NCBI GenBank assembly: GCA_024692685.1
Contig: JAILMJ010000118.1
Location: 1-41,764 of the forward strand
DNA length: 41,764 bases
DNA from: Clostridia bacterium
GTDB lineage: Bacteria; Bacillota; Clostridia; Oscillospirales; Acutalibacteraceae
Direction of reading: 5' to 3'
Made by a program: the position numbers and the translations under genes. Positions 8,236-16,553 of this stretch are shown here, one piece after another. Positions within the stretch are counted from its first letter, which is position 1, and each line of letters opens with the position of its first letter. The notes beneath the pieces were generated by a model. It ran no database searches, was not told the DNA's origin, and saw only the letters and a program-made list of their open reading frames with translations.

Positions 8236-8844
8236 ATGGCTGATTTCAGTTTTGTTACCAATAATAAATTAAAAAGGCAACTTGATTTCCTTGTTGAAAT
8301 AGACAAGATGAAAAACATATTCAGAAGAACCGTAATTATAAATAAATCACGACGTGAAAATGACGCTGAACATTCTTGGCATTTTGCAATGTATGCTATG
8401 ATTCTTGAGGAATATTCACCGGAGCATATTGACATAAATAAAGTAATAAAAATAGCTCTCGTACATGACCTTGTAGAAATATATGCAGGTGATACTTTTG
8501 CCTATGATAGTGAAGGTAATAAAAACAAGAAGCAACGCGAGATTGAAGCGGCAAATAATCTTTTCGGCAGTATTTGTTCGGAGCAGGGAAATTATTTAAG
8601 AAGTCTCTGGGAAGAATTTGAAGAAAAAGAAACTGCGGAATCCCGTTTTGCCAATGTTTGTGACAGATTACAGCCGCTTATTCATAATTACTTTACTGAC
8701 GGACATACATGGCGGGAAGGTGATGTAAGCAGTTCTCAGGTTCTCGAAAGAATGGATATAATACGTACAGCATCTCCGGAGTTGTGGAAGGTTGTTACTG
8801 AAATTGTGGATAATTCAATAAAAAGAGGAATTCTCAGGCCTTAA
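8236..8844 (+). CDS. HD-domain phosphohydrolase (YfbR/HDDC2-like)
   Basis: This 202-residue soluble protein has the HD-domain metal ligands in the expected order: His46 within AEHSWHF, His77-Asp78 within ALVHDLVEIYAGD, and a later Asp in NVCDRLQPL. The layout, with an N-terminal FLVEIDKMKNIFRRT followed by AEHSW, matches the HDDC2/YfbR group, which includes 5'-deoxynucleotidases acting on dNMPs. That activity is known from the family and is not proven here. ATG 8236 has AAGAGGG upstream and a sigma-A-like promoter further up. The stop codon is only 8 bases from the end of the convergent ABC transporter gene, and I see no terminator between them. Confidence 0.85.
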   Translation: MADFSFVTNNKLKRQLDFLVEIDKMKNIFRRTVIINKSRRENDAEHSWHFAMYAMILEEYSPEHIDINKVIKIALVHDLVEIYAGDTFAYDSEGNKNKKQREIEAANNLFGSICSEQGNYLRSLWEEFEEKETAESRFANVCDRLQPLIHNYFTDGHTWREGDVSSSQVLERMDIIRTASPELWKVVTEIVDNSIKRGILRP

Positions 8845-8852
8845 AGAATTAT

Positions 8853-11003
8853 TCAGTTTTCCAATTTTGATGTTTCCCTCTGAGCGGATACCAGTGAGGC
8901 ATATATTCCGTTTTGTTTCAACAGTTCATCGTGAGTTCCTGTTTCTGCAATTTTTCCTTTTTCAATTACAATGAGCCTGGTAGCATTTCTTAAAGTTGAG
9001 AGTCTGTGAGCAATCGCAAAGGTCGTCCTGCCTTTTACAAGTCTTGATAAAGCGTCCTGAATCGCCTCTTCAGTATTCGGGTCAAGAGCGCTGGTTGCTT
9101 CATCAAGTATCAATAATTCAGGGTTTCTGAGCACTGCCCGTGCTATGGAAACCCTTTGTCTTTCTCCGCCGGACAGCGTGTGGCCGTCTTCTCCGATTAT
9201 TGTATTATAACCATCGCTTAAGTTCATAATGAAATCGTGAGCATTTGCCGCTTTTGCAGCGGCTATAATCTCGCTGGGCTTAGCTGAAGGTTTAGCATAG
9301 GCGATGTTATCATATATGCTGCCGGAAAAAAGAAATGTCTCCTGAAATACAACACCGACTTTTTCTCTGTATTCGGTCTGACTGATTTGTTTAATATTTG
9401 TATTATTTATTAATATTTCCCCGGAATCTGGGTCGTAAAGTCGTAAAACAAGATTTATCAAAGTGCTTTTTCCGGCGCCGGAATGGCCAACAAGGCCTAT
9501 CATTTCGCCCTGCTTTACATTAAGGTTAATATCGCGCAATACCGGTTCATACGGTTTATAACCGAATTGAACATTTTTGAAAACAATATCTCCGTTTAAA
9601 TCGGCGGGAACCGGATTTTCAGCGTCTGCTATTTCATGTTTTTCGTCGATTATCTCAAATATTTTTATGAGTGAGGTTGTTACTTCACCAAGTCTTCTGG
9701 GTAATGTAGTCATCCATCTCAGAGGTTGATAGATATATGCCAGATAAAGGTTAAATGCGAGTAATTCGCCTATTGATATAGTCCCGGAAATAACCATTCT
9801 TCCGCCGAAGTAAATTACGAGAAATTCTCCTATTCCCATAAAAAGGGTCAGGAACGGAAATACTACCGCCCAAACATGTTCGTTGCTTACCGATATATCG
9901 GCAAGTTTTTTGGAGGCGTAAGCAAATTTCTCGATTTCTCTTTTTTCGCTTCCGAAAGTTTTTACAACCCTTATACCCTTAATAATATCATGCAGAATTG
10001 AATTTGCTCTTGAATCGCTTCTCCACTGTTTTTCGTATCTTACTCTGATTTTGCTCCAGTATTTGGAAATGGCAAACATAACAGCCGGAACAGGTACAAG
10101 TATTATAGCGGTTAGCAGGGGACTGATTTTTAAAAGGACAACAAGAATTACAATAAACATTATAACTTTCTCAAGAGCATAAATGCCTTGTTCGGTTATG
10201 AAGTTTTTGACAATTTCAGTATCCCTTGATATTCGTTTCATCAGGTCGCCTGATGTTTTTCCGGCTACAGAAGAAACTGACAACCTCTGAGTTTTGTCAT
10301 AAACCATAATTCTCAAGTCATTTGAAATTGAACCGCCGATTTTGTTTGCACGTCTGTTTGAAATTGCTCCGAATAATTTCGCCATAATCTGAAACAAAGC
10401 AATTATACCAACATATTTAATGATCTGAACGACAGTGTTATTTGATGACAATTCCGGGTTTATAAGATAATTATCAATCAGGTTCTTATTCAGAACAGGT
10501 ATTAACGCTGAGCAGGCTGATGACAGTAAAACAAATAATCCGCAGAATAAAAGCCAGGAAATATAAGGCTTTGATATAGTTGCCAGTTTTTTAATCAGGT
10601 ATGATTTTTCAACGCAGAACAGGCAGGTATTCACGCCCTTGGCATAGTGCCGTCCGCATTTGGGGCATACTCTGAATCCCGAGGTGTTTATATCTGTTTC
10701 TTCGTTATATTTCAGGTAGTGATTTATAACTTTGCAGAATTCTCCGACTTCGTCAACACAACTGAGCGAAAAGCGGCATACTTCAATACTATTATCCATA
10801 TTGTCAGACGAGTCTTCGGGAACGAGTTCAATCATTCCGCATCCGACGTAGGTACGCAGAACGATTTCTCTGACGCCTTTAATTGAAACGCAAAAAATTA
10901 TTTTTTCATCGAACTTTGCAGTTATTTCTTCACCGATTAATGAAAGTATTCCATCACAGTATTCGCCATCGGGAGATAAATCAAATTTAACTGAGATATT
11001 CAT
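8853..11003 (-). CDS. ABC transporter ATP-binding/permease protein with N-terminal Cys-knuckle domain (second subunit)
   Basis: This 716-residue half transporter belongs to the exporter type (fused membrane and ATPase domains). Residues 1-110 form an extra soluble domain of alternating strands. CPKC (113-116) and CLFC (127-130) follow and look like a C4 zinc ribbon. Membrane helices run from about 148 to 425. The ATPase has Walker A GHSGAGKST (506-514), Q-loop VVFQETFLF, signature LSGGERQ (610-616), Walker B LLILDE (630-635) and H-loop IAHRLSTL. All catalytic residues are present, so it should hydrolyse ATP. ATG 11003 has a near-perfect AAAGGAGGT site. It lies 34 bases after the DUF1854 gene and probably forms a heterodimer with the 11570-13945 product. 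The substrate is unknown. Confidence 0.88.
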   Translation of the reverse strand: MNISVKFDLSPDGEYCDGILSLIGEEITAKFDEKIIFCVSIKGVREIVLRTYVGCGMIELVPEDSSDNMDNSIEVCRFSLSCVDEVGEFCKVINHYLKYNEETDINTSGFRVCPKCGRHYAKGVNTCLFCVEKSYLIKKLATISKPYISWLLFCGLFVLLSSACSALIPVLNKNLIDNYLINPELSSNNTVVQIIKYVGIIALFQIMAKLFGAISNRRANKIGGSISNDLRIMVYDKTQRLSVSSVAGKTSGDLMKRISRDTEIVKNFITEQGIYALEKVIMFIVILVVLLKISPLLTAIILVPVPAVMFAISKYWSKIRVRYEKQWRSDSRANSILHDIIKGIRVVKTFGSEKREIEKFAYASKKLADISVSNEHVWAVVFPFLTLFMGIGEFLVIYFGGRMVISGTISIGELLAFNLYLAYIYQPLRWMTTLPRRLGEVTTSLIKIFEIIDEKHEIADAENPVPADLNGDIVFKNVQFGYKPYEPVLRDINLNVKQGEMIGLVGHSGAGKSTLINLVLRLYDPDSGEILINNTNIKQISQTEYREKVGVVFQETFLFSGSIYDNIAYAKPSAKPSEIIAAAKAANAHDFIMNLSDGYNTIIGEDGHTLSGGERQRVSIARAVLRNPELLILDEATSALDPNTEEAIQDALSRLVKGRTTFAIAHRLSTLRNATRLIVIEKGKIAETGTHDELLKQNGIYASLVSAQRETSKLEN

Positions 11004-11037
11004 ATGCCACCTCCTTTCAATAGTTATTCAGAGAAAA

Positions 11038-11577
11038 TCAATAAATGTAAGGCTCAAGTTTTCTTCTGCTTTTTGAAGGGAATTTGTCAAAGTCAAGTAT
11101 TCTGTACCGGCTTCCGTCAACATCAATAAGGTCAAAACCTTCCCCGTGATATCTTATATTTTTATTCAGATTTTTAACGGTAAAATTCTTTTTATAATTT
11201 CCTATTTTAACATCAAAGTAAAAATTGCCGAATTTTTCCTTAATTGAAAGGATTTCGGTTATCACGGGACAAAAATATCTTTGTGACAGTTCGCCGTTGA
11301 TAAGCTTTTGCTGTTCTTCGGTAAAATAAGATATATCTTCTATAATTCCGAGTTCATTTTTTTCAACATCTGTTATGCAAATATATTTGTCAGGCATTGT
11401 CAAAGGTAACGCTCTCGATAAAATAACCCTTCGGTATGTATTTCCGTTGATTTCAGCTCCCAGAAAGCCGGAAGGTGTTTCAAAAAATCGGCAGTTTTCA
11501 GCGGTAACATAATCTGTTTTAAGAGAATCGGGAGATATTATTTCAGAGTAATTATCTGAATTCTTAACTTCATTCAT
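11038..11577 (-). CDS. DUF1854 domain protein, ABC transporter-associated
   Basis: This 179-residue soluble protein matches the DUF1854 pattern: RRVILSRALPLTMPDKYICI, then LGIIEDISYFTEEQQKLINGEL, RYFCPVITEI, the FYFDVKIG strand and a closing SRYRILDFDKFPSKSRRKLEPYIY. The function of DUF1854 is not known. The domain is recurrently found beside pairs of ABC transporters, and in other phyla it has been annotated as cyanophycin-associated; no cyanophycin gene is here. I start at ATG 11577, which overlaps the end of the upstream ABC gene by 8 bases and has GAGGAAG upstream. A longer frame reaching 11667 would overlap that gene by 98 bases and is less likely. Its place between the two half transporters suggests an accessory subunit or regulator. 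Confidence 0.82.
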   Translation of the reverse strand: MNEVKNSDNYSEIISPDSLKTDYVTAENCRFFETPSGFLGAEINGNTYRRVILSRALPLTMPDKYICITDVEKNELGIIEDISYFTEEQQKLINGELSQRYFCPVITEILSIKEKFGNFYFDVKIGNYKKNFTVKNLNKNIRYHGEGFDLIDVDGSRYRILDFDKFPSKSRRKLEPYIY

Positions 11578-13945
11578 TTTCTGTTTCTTCCTCATCTTTC
11601 CTGATTGAATTATCGATTTCATTTCTGCCGATGCCGATTGTTTCGAGGGCTTTTGCCTGAATTTCATATAATTTATAGAATTCGCCCTTTGCTTTAATCA
11701 ATTCGGTAAAAGTACCATACTCTGTTATTCTGCCTTCATCAATTACCGCCAGATAGTCGCTGTCGCGCAGAGTTGAAAGTCTGTGAGCGATGGCAATGGT
11801 AGTTCTGCCCTTTGAAAGTATACCCAGAGACCTTTGAATATTTCTTTCTGTTTCCGTATCCATTGCGGCTGTAGCTTCATCCAATATCAGAATACCCGGA
11901 TTTTGTATAATTGTTCTGGCAATCGATACTCTTTGTCTTTCTCCGCCGGATAGTTTCTGACCTCCTGCTCCGACTCTTGTTTCATAAGCATCGGGCAGTT
12001 TCATAATAAAATCATGTGCGCAGGCAGCTTTTGCAGCTGCAATTACTTCTTCCATTGAAGCGTCAGGTTTTGCGTATCTGATATTATCTGCTATCGAGCC
12101 GATAAAAAGATATATATCCTGAGAAACAAGACCTATGTTCTTTCTGAGTTCGCTCATTTTCAAATCACGGACGTCTATTCCGTCAATTTTGATGCTGCCT
12201 TCTTTTGCGTCATAAAGCCTTGTTATCAGGTTGGCAATTGTAGTTTTCCCTGCACCGGTTTTGCCGACAATACCGAGCATATTCCCTGCAGAAATATGAA
12301 GGTTCATTTCTTTTATGACCGGTTTGGCCGGTTCATATTCGAATTCGAGTTCGCTTATGTCAATATTACCTTTCAGATTGCTTAATGATACAGCGTTTTC
12401 TTTTTCGGTTATATCCGGCTCGGAATCACAGATTTCAAAAATTCTTTGAGCGGAATCAGCGCATCTTGACCACCAGTTAGAAACCCAAGATAAAAAACCG
12501 AACGGTTCTCTGAGCATTTCAAGATAGACTATAAAACTCAGCAGTTTGCCGGTTGTCATATTTCCTTCGCCCTTGGCAATCATTATGCCGCCATAACCAA
12601 GCACCAATGTTGATAATAAAATAACTATGACTTCAAGCGCAGGAAACAGAGTTGCCTCGGAAACTCCCAATTTGATTTCCGCGTTTTTTACTTTGTTGCT
12701 GACCTCGGAAAAATTTTTTAATTCGTCATCTTCTTTTGCGAAGGCTTTTATGATTCTCTGTCCGTTTATATTGTCGCTGACCATCGAACCGGCTTTGGAA
12801 TGATATACCCAGACCTTATGGTGCATTGAACGGAACAATTTGTCTCCGAGAATAAGCGTAACAAACAATATGGGTGTTGAAATCAAAGCAATCAATGATA
12901 GTTTTACACTCATTGAGAACATTATGATAATTACACCGATTATTGTTGCTGAATCAATTATTAGTCTCGGTATACCGTCGGTAAAAAACCAATAAATATT
13001 ATTGGCATCTCTTGTAACTCTGTCCATCAAGGAACCGGTTTGTCTTGAAGAATAGAAATTAACAGAAAGGCGTTGCATCGCATTAAAAATTTTTACCTTT
13101 ATGTCATACATAACTCTCGGCATAATGCTTGCGGAAATATATTCTTGTATGACAGTAATAACTGTATTGAGAAGTCTTATACCAACAATTGAAAGCACTA
13201 AAACAGCAAGGGCTTTAAGCGTTTCATCAACACTGCTGCCGTTGGGATTTGAAAGAACATTATCATAAAGCGCTCTTGTACTAATCTGAGGTATGAAAGC
13301 CTGGACTGCAGCGCTGATAACCATGATTAAAACTACAGCGGTTATTTGAAGTTTATATCCGCCGAAAAATTTAATAAGGCGGATTGCCGTGTTTCCGGTT
13401 TTATCGTGTTTCCGGCAAAAATCTTTACCCGGAGGACAGGGGCTTCCGCATTTTTTACATTTGTTTTCGTTATCATTATTAAGATCGTGAAAATCTGTAA
13501 TACCGCTTTTTTTGTAAGAGTTGAAAGCTTTTGCAAATTTATTAAAGTTTTCGGTCAATCCAAGAGAAAACCTGATTATAGGAAATTGGCCGTCCTTGTC
13601 AGTTGCAACAAGACTTCCGGTTGAAGTATAGCTTTCGATTTCAATTGAGTTTATTTCTTCCAAAGGAAATGATTTAATTTCTTCAAGTATATATTTAACA
13701 TCCGGAGTATGAGAATTTAGCCTGCGTTTTTTTTGAATCTGTTCTTTGCCGAGAATCACATATAAACCTTTATCATCAAAAAACAGAAAACTGTCATTGT
13801 AACATGCGTTATTATCCATATCTCCGCGACATGAGTAAATAAGGCCTTCAGTTGAAAGACCTTTTTCACATATGACTGATTCTGCAAATTTTGGTAACTT
13901 GTCATTTGGCTTTTTTGTTTCAAATATCAGACTTTTCTTTTTCAT
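11570..13945 (-). CDS. ABC transporter ATP-binding/permease protein with N-terminal Cys-knuckle domain (first subunit)
   Basis: This 791-residue exporter-type half transporter is about 75 residues longer than its partner. Residues 1-150 form an extra soluble domain whose strands (FPLEEINSIEIES, SLVATDKDGQFPIIRFSL) and following helix recall PH-like domains; this is inference. Cys163, Cys166, Cys170, Cys177 and His180 form a probable zinc knuckle. Helices span about 195-480. The ATPase has Walker A GKTGAGKTT (561-569), Q-loop LVSQDIYLF, signature LSGGERQ (665-671), Walker B ILILDE (685-690) and H-loop IAHRLSTL, all intact. ATG 13945 follows a GGAG and lies 19 bases after the GH3 gene, so both are probably co-transcribed. 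The substrate cannot be read from the sequence. Confidence 0.88.
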   Translation of the reverse strand: MKKKSLIFETKKPNDKLPKFAESVICEKGLSTEGLIYSCRGDMDNNACYNDSFLFFDDKGLYVILGKEQIQKKRRLNSHTPDVKYILEEIKSFPLEEINSIEIESYTSTGSLVATDKDGQFPIIRFSLGLTENFNKFAKAFNSYKKSGITDFHDLNNDNENKCKKCGSPCPPGKDFCRKHDKTGNTAIRLIKFFGGYKLQITAVVLIMVISAAVQAFIPQISTRALYDNVLSNPNGSSVDETLKALAVLVLSIVGIRLLNTVITVIQEYISASIMPRVMYDIKVKIFNAMQRLSVNFYSSRQTGSLMDRVTRDANNIYWFFTDGIPRLIIDSATIIGVIIIMFSMSVKLSLIALISTPILFVTLILGDKLFRSMHHKVWVYHSKAGSMVSDNINGQRIIKAFAKEDDELKNFSEVSNKVKNAEIKLGVSEATLFPALEVIVILLSTLVLGYGGIMIAKGEGNMTTGKLLSFIVYLEMLREPFGFLSWVSNWWSRCADSAQRIFEICDSEPDITEKENAVSLSNLKGNIDISELEFEYEPAKPVIKEMNLHISAGNMLGIVGKTGAGKTTIANLITRLYDAKEGSIKIDGIDVRDLKMSELRKNIGLVSQDIYLFIGSIADNIRYAKPDASMEEVIAAAKAACAHDFIMKLPDAYETRVGAGGQKLSGGERQRVSIARTIIQNPGILILDEATAAMDTETERNIQRSLGILSKGRTTIAIAHRLSTLRDSDYLAVIDEGRITEYGTFTELIKAKGEFYKLYEIQAKALETIGIGRNEIDNSIRKDEEETENE

Positions 13946-13964
13946 ATTACTCCGTAAGGGTTAA

Positions 13965-15986
13965 TTATGATTTTTTTGAGAAATTGAACTCCGTAACAGG
14001 GGAATTATTATCCGGACATTTGCTGTCAATATATAACTTGTAAGTTCCGTCAAACGGGTGCTTGCTTCCGTATTCATCATAAAGGCAGAATATTTCTTCA
14101 TCAATAAAGAATTCAACTTCCGTTTCTTCTCCCGGAATCAAATGTATCCTTTTAAAATTGACAAGACGGAACTTTGGTTGATTATTGTATCCGGCACTGT
14201 TAACATAGAACTGGACTATCTCATCGGATTCATATTTTCCCGTGTTTTTTACTTTTACTGAAAGAATGTTTCCTTTGATTCTGATATCTGAATAATTAAA
14301 CTCTGTATATGATAAGCCGTATCCGAAAGGATAAACAGGTTCATTTTCGAAATACCTGTAAGTTCGGTTTTTCATTGAATAGTCTTTGAAATCAGGTATC
14401 TCGTCTTCCGAACCGTAAAATGTTACAGGGAGTTTACCGGAAGGGGATGTCTTTCCGAAAATAATATCGGCGAGAGCGTTTCCGCCTTCTGCTCCAGGAT
14501 AGAAACATTGTATAATAGCTCCGCATGATTTTTTGACATCGGTTAGGTTTACGCAGCTGCCGCTGACATTTACAAAAATAATGTCTTTCCCTGTTTCAAC
14601 TATCTTGTTTAACAGTTTCTTTTGTACAAACGGTAATTCGATATCTGTTTTATCTCCGTCTTCACCTTCAATAGAAGGATCAAGTCCCATACACAGAATA
14701 ACAATATCGGATTCCATTGCAGCCGCTATAGCCTCATTTTCGGGTTGCTCACACCATTTTCCTTCAACATCCTCCGTCAGTTCGCAGCCCCTTGCATAAA
14801 TAATTTTCGATTCTGCAGTGGCTTGAATACCCTGTAAAATGGTTGAATATACAGAGGGGGTACCGTTATAGTTGCCTAATAAAACCGATTTGCTGTCAGC
14901 GTTAGGCCCAATAACCGCTATTCTTTTTTTGCCGCTAATCGGTAAAATGCCATCGTTTTTAAGTAAAATAATGCTTTCACGTGCCATTTTTCTGTTGAGG
15001 CAGGTGTTTTTTTCCGATTCAATAACATCTGATGTTATATTATCATATTCGCAGTCATCGGAAAACATTCCGAGTCTGAACCTGGCTTCAAACAGCTTTT
15101 CACAGGCTTCTGTTATCGTTTCTTCACTTACCAGACCCTCATCATAGGCGTTAGTAAGATATCTGTACGCATTACCGCAATTAAGGTTACATCCGTTGTT
15201 TAATGCAAGTGCAGCGCTTTCAGTCGGGCTGTTGGTGATATGATGGTTTTCATTTATGTCGTTTATCGCTCCGCAATCCGAAACTATATAACCGTTAAAG
15301 TTGAATTCACCCCGCAGAATTTCCTCCAGCAGAGTTTCACTCGCACAGCAGGCTTCACCGTTAACCCTGTTATAAGCACCCATAACAGCAGAAGGATCAG
15401 CGTTTTCTATGCAATATAAAAAAGCGGAAAGATATGTTTCGTAAAGGTCTTTTTTATCAACAACTGCGTTGAAACTGTGCCGCTCATCTTCGGGCCCTGA
15501 GTGTACGGCAAAGTGTTTTATTGTTGCATCTGTTTTACGGTATTTTCCGTTGCCTTGAAGACCTTTAATAAAAGCTGTGCCCATTCTTCCGGTAAGATAC
15601 GGGTCTTCACCGTAAGTCTCATGACCGCGGCCCCATCTCGGATCTCTGAAAATATTAATGTTTGGCGACCAAAAGGTCAAACCCTGATAAATTTCGGGTT
15701 CACAATATTTTTTAAAGCTGTTATACTTTGCTCTGGCTTCATCGGATATCGCTTCAGCTACTTCTTCTAAAAGCTTATCGTCAAATGAAGAAGCCATAGC
15801 TATTGCCTGCGGAAAAACAGTTGCGCAACCCGCTCTGGCAACTCCGTGCAGGCATTCATTCCACCAATTGTATGCCGGTATATTTAGTCTGCTGATTGCG
15901 GGAGCGTCATAACGCAACTGTTCCATTTTTTCTTCAACAGTCATCTTTGCAACAAGCTTGTGTGCCTGTTCTTTAAAACTATCCAT
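13965..15986 (-). CDS. Glycoside hydrolase family 3, beta-xylosidase-like
   Basis: This 673-residue GH3 enzyme has the N-terminal TIM barrel with YNWWNECLHGVA, TVFPQAIAMASSFD, TFWSPNINIFRDPRWGRG, HETYGEDPYLTG and the KHFA pair (157-158). The nucleophile is Asp237 in GYIVSDCGAIND. The alpha/beta sandwich (ILLKNDGILPI, RIAVIGPNAD) and a C-terminal fibronectin-III-like domain (YPFGYGLSYTEF) follow. The WW-E-LHG and YGEDP motifs are closest to the beta-xylosidase/arabinosidase branch, though beta-glucosidase activity is possible. No signal peptide is present, so it acts inside the cell on imported oligosaccharides. TGGAGGTG lies upstream of ATG 15986. It is the first gene of an operon with the two ABC subunits and the DUF1854 gene. 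Confidence 0.92.
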   Translation of the reverse strand: MDSFKEQAHKLVAKMTVEEKMEQLRYDAPAISRLNIPAYNWWNECLHGVARAGCATVFPQAIAMASSFDDKLLEEVAEAISDEARAKYNSFKKYCEPEIYQGLTFWSPNINIFRDPRWGRGHETYGEDPYLTGRMGTAFIKGLQGNGKYRKTDATIKHFAVHSGPEDERHSFNAVVDKKDLYETYLSAFLYCIENADPSAVMGAYNRVNGEACCASETLLEEILRGEFNFNGYIVSDCGAINDINENHHITNSPTESAALALNNGCNLNCGNAYRYLTNAYDEGLVSEETITEACEKLFEARFRLGMFSDDCEYDNITSDVIESEKNTCLNRKMARESIILLKNDGILPISGKKRIAVIGPNADSKSVLLGNYNGTPSVYSTILQGIQATAESKIIYARGCELTEDVEGKWCEQPENEAIAAAMESDIVILCMGLDPSIEGEDGDKTDIELPFVQKKLLNKIVETGKDIIFVNVSGSCVNLTDVKKSCGAIIQCFYPGAEGGNALADIIFGKTSPSGKLPVTFYGSEDEIPDFKDYSMKNRTYRYFENEPVYPFGYGLSYTEFNYSDIRIKGNILSVKVKNTGKYESDEIVQFYVNSAGYNNQPKFRLVNFKRIHLIPGEETEVEFFIDEEIFCLYDEYGSKHPFDGTYKLYIDSKCPDNNSPVTEFNFSKKS

Positions 15987-16010
15987 TGTGACACCTCCAA
16001 AATTTATTTA

Positions 16011-16039
16011 ATTTTACCATCTAAGTATTTATAAGTAAA
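16011..16039 (-). promoter_or_regulatory. Promoter of GH3/ABC/DUF1854 operon
   Basis: On the minus strand TTTACT (-35, 16034-16039) and TAAAAT (-10, 16011-16016) are separated by 17 bases, about 25 bases upstream of the GH3 start codon. The -10 is a good match and the -35 a moderate one. Nothing else upstream looks better. Confidence 0.5.
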
Positions 16040-16136
16040 TGTTTAAACAGAAAAAATTCTTAAATATGTAATATTTTTAATGCAATCTTAACTGAAAATC
16101 TAAACATAATCACTATTTTTTAGGACTGATTGTATA

Positions 16137-16165
16137 TTGAAATCCACTATATTTAGTGGTAAAAT
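16137..16165 (+). promoter_or_regulatory. Promoter with inverted repeat filling the spacer
   Basis: TTGAAA (16137-16142) and TAAAAT (16160-16165) are separated by exactly 17 bases. The spacer holds a perfect inverted repeat CCACTA-TATT-TAGTGG (16144-16159). A repressor bound there would cover both hexamers, so I read this as a sigma-A promoter with an operator. The regulator is unknown and no regulator gene lies adjacent. Confidence 0.65.
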
Positions 16166-16196
16166 TTGTTTAAAATAACGAAAGGAGAATTTATTT

Positions 16197-16430
16197 ATGC
16201 GTAAAATAATATGCAAGAGAGAATACGACACCGCTAAGTCCGAACTTATTAAAAAGCATACCGAGGGTACTTTCGGTGATCCCGCAGGTTTTGAAGAAGC
16301 TCTTTATAAGACTGATAAAGGTTACTTTTTCCTTTATGTTAACGGCGGTGAAGAATCACCTTATAAAAAGGAAGATATTAAATCCATCTCTGCCGTCAGA
16401 GCTGATGAATGGCTTGCAAAGAACAAATAA
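16197..16430 (+). CDS. Small uncharacterised protein (77 residues)
   Basis: This is a 77-residue charged soluble protein that I cannot assign to a named family. It starts MRKIICKREYDTAK, has a central GTFGDPAGFEEALYKT and aromatic KGYFFLYVNGGEES, and ends with a helix VRADEWLAKNK. The pattern is reminiscent of short conserved hypothetical proteins of Clostridia, but no function is known to me. AAAGGAG lies about 9 bases before ATG 16197, a strong promoter with an operator-like repeat precedes it, and a strong terminator follows directly. It is therefore a real, separately controlled monocistronic gene. It lies between two divergently transcribed GH3 genes, but a link to sugar use is only a guess from position. 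Confidence 0.85.
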   Translation: MRKIICKREYDTAKSELIKKHTEGTFGDPAGFEEALYKTDKGYFFLYVNGGEESPYKKEDIKSISAVRADEWLAKNK

Positions 16431-16456
16431 GATTTTACTTTAAAAACGGGTTCTTG

Positions 16457-16485
16457 AACTGTGCATTTATTTGCACAGTTTTTTT
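16457..16485 (+). terminator. Rho-independent terminator after small gene
   Basis: A perfect hairpin with arms AACTGTGCA (16457-16465) and TGCACAGTT (16472-16480) and a 6-base loop is followed by TTTTTATTATTTTTTT. This is a textbook intrinsic terminator that isolates the small gene from the downstream GH3 gene. Confidence 0.92.
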
Positions 16486-16526
16486 ATTATTTTTTTCCTT
16501 GAACATGAGTGAATGATAGTTTATTA

Positions 16527-16532
16527 TATAAT
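16527..16532 (+). promoter_or_regulatory. -10 element for second GH3 gene
   Basis: TATAAT lies 9 bases before the GGAGGT ribosome site of the GH3 gene. A TTGAAC at 16499 is 22 bases away, too far for a normal -35. Because a terminator lies just upstream, some promoter must be here, and this is the best candidate. Confidence 0.4.
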
Positions 16533-16553
16533 TGTTTATCGGAGGTGTATGAT

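Noticed and set aside
11578-11667. Longer N-terminus for the DUF1854 protein
   Set aside because: It would overlap the upstream ABC gene by 98 bases; the Lys/Ser-rich added residues are not part of the domain and a good start exists at 11577.
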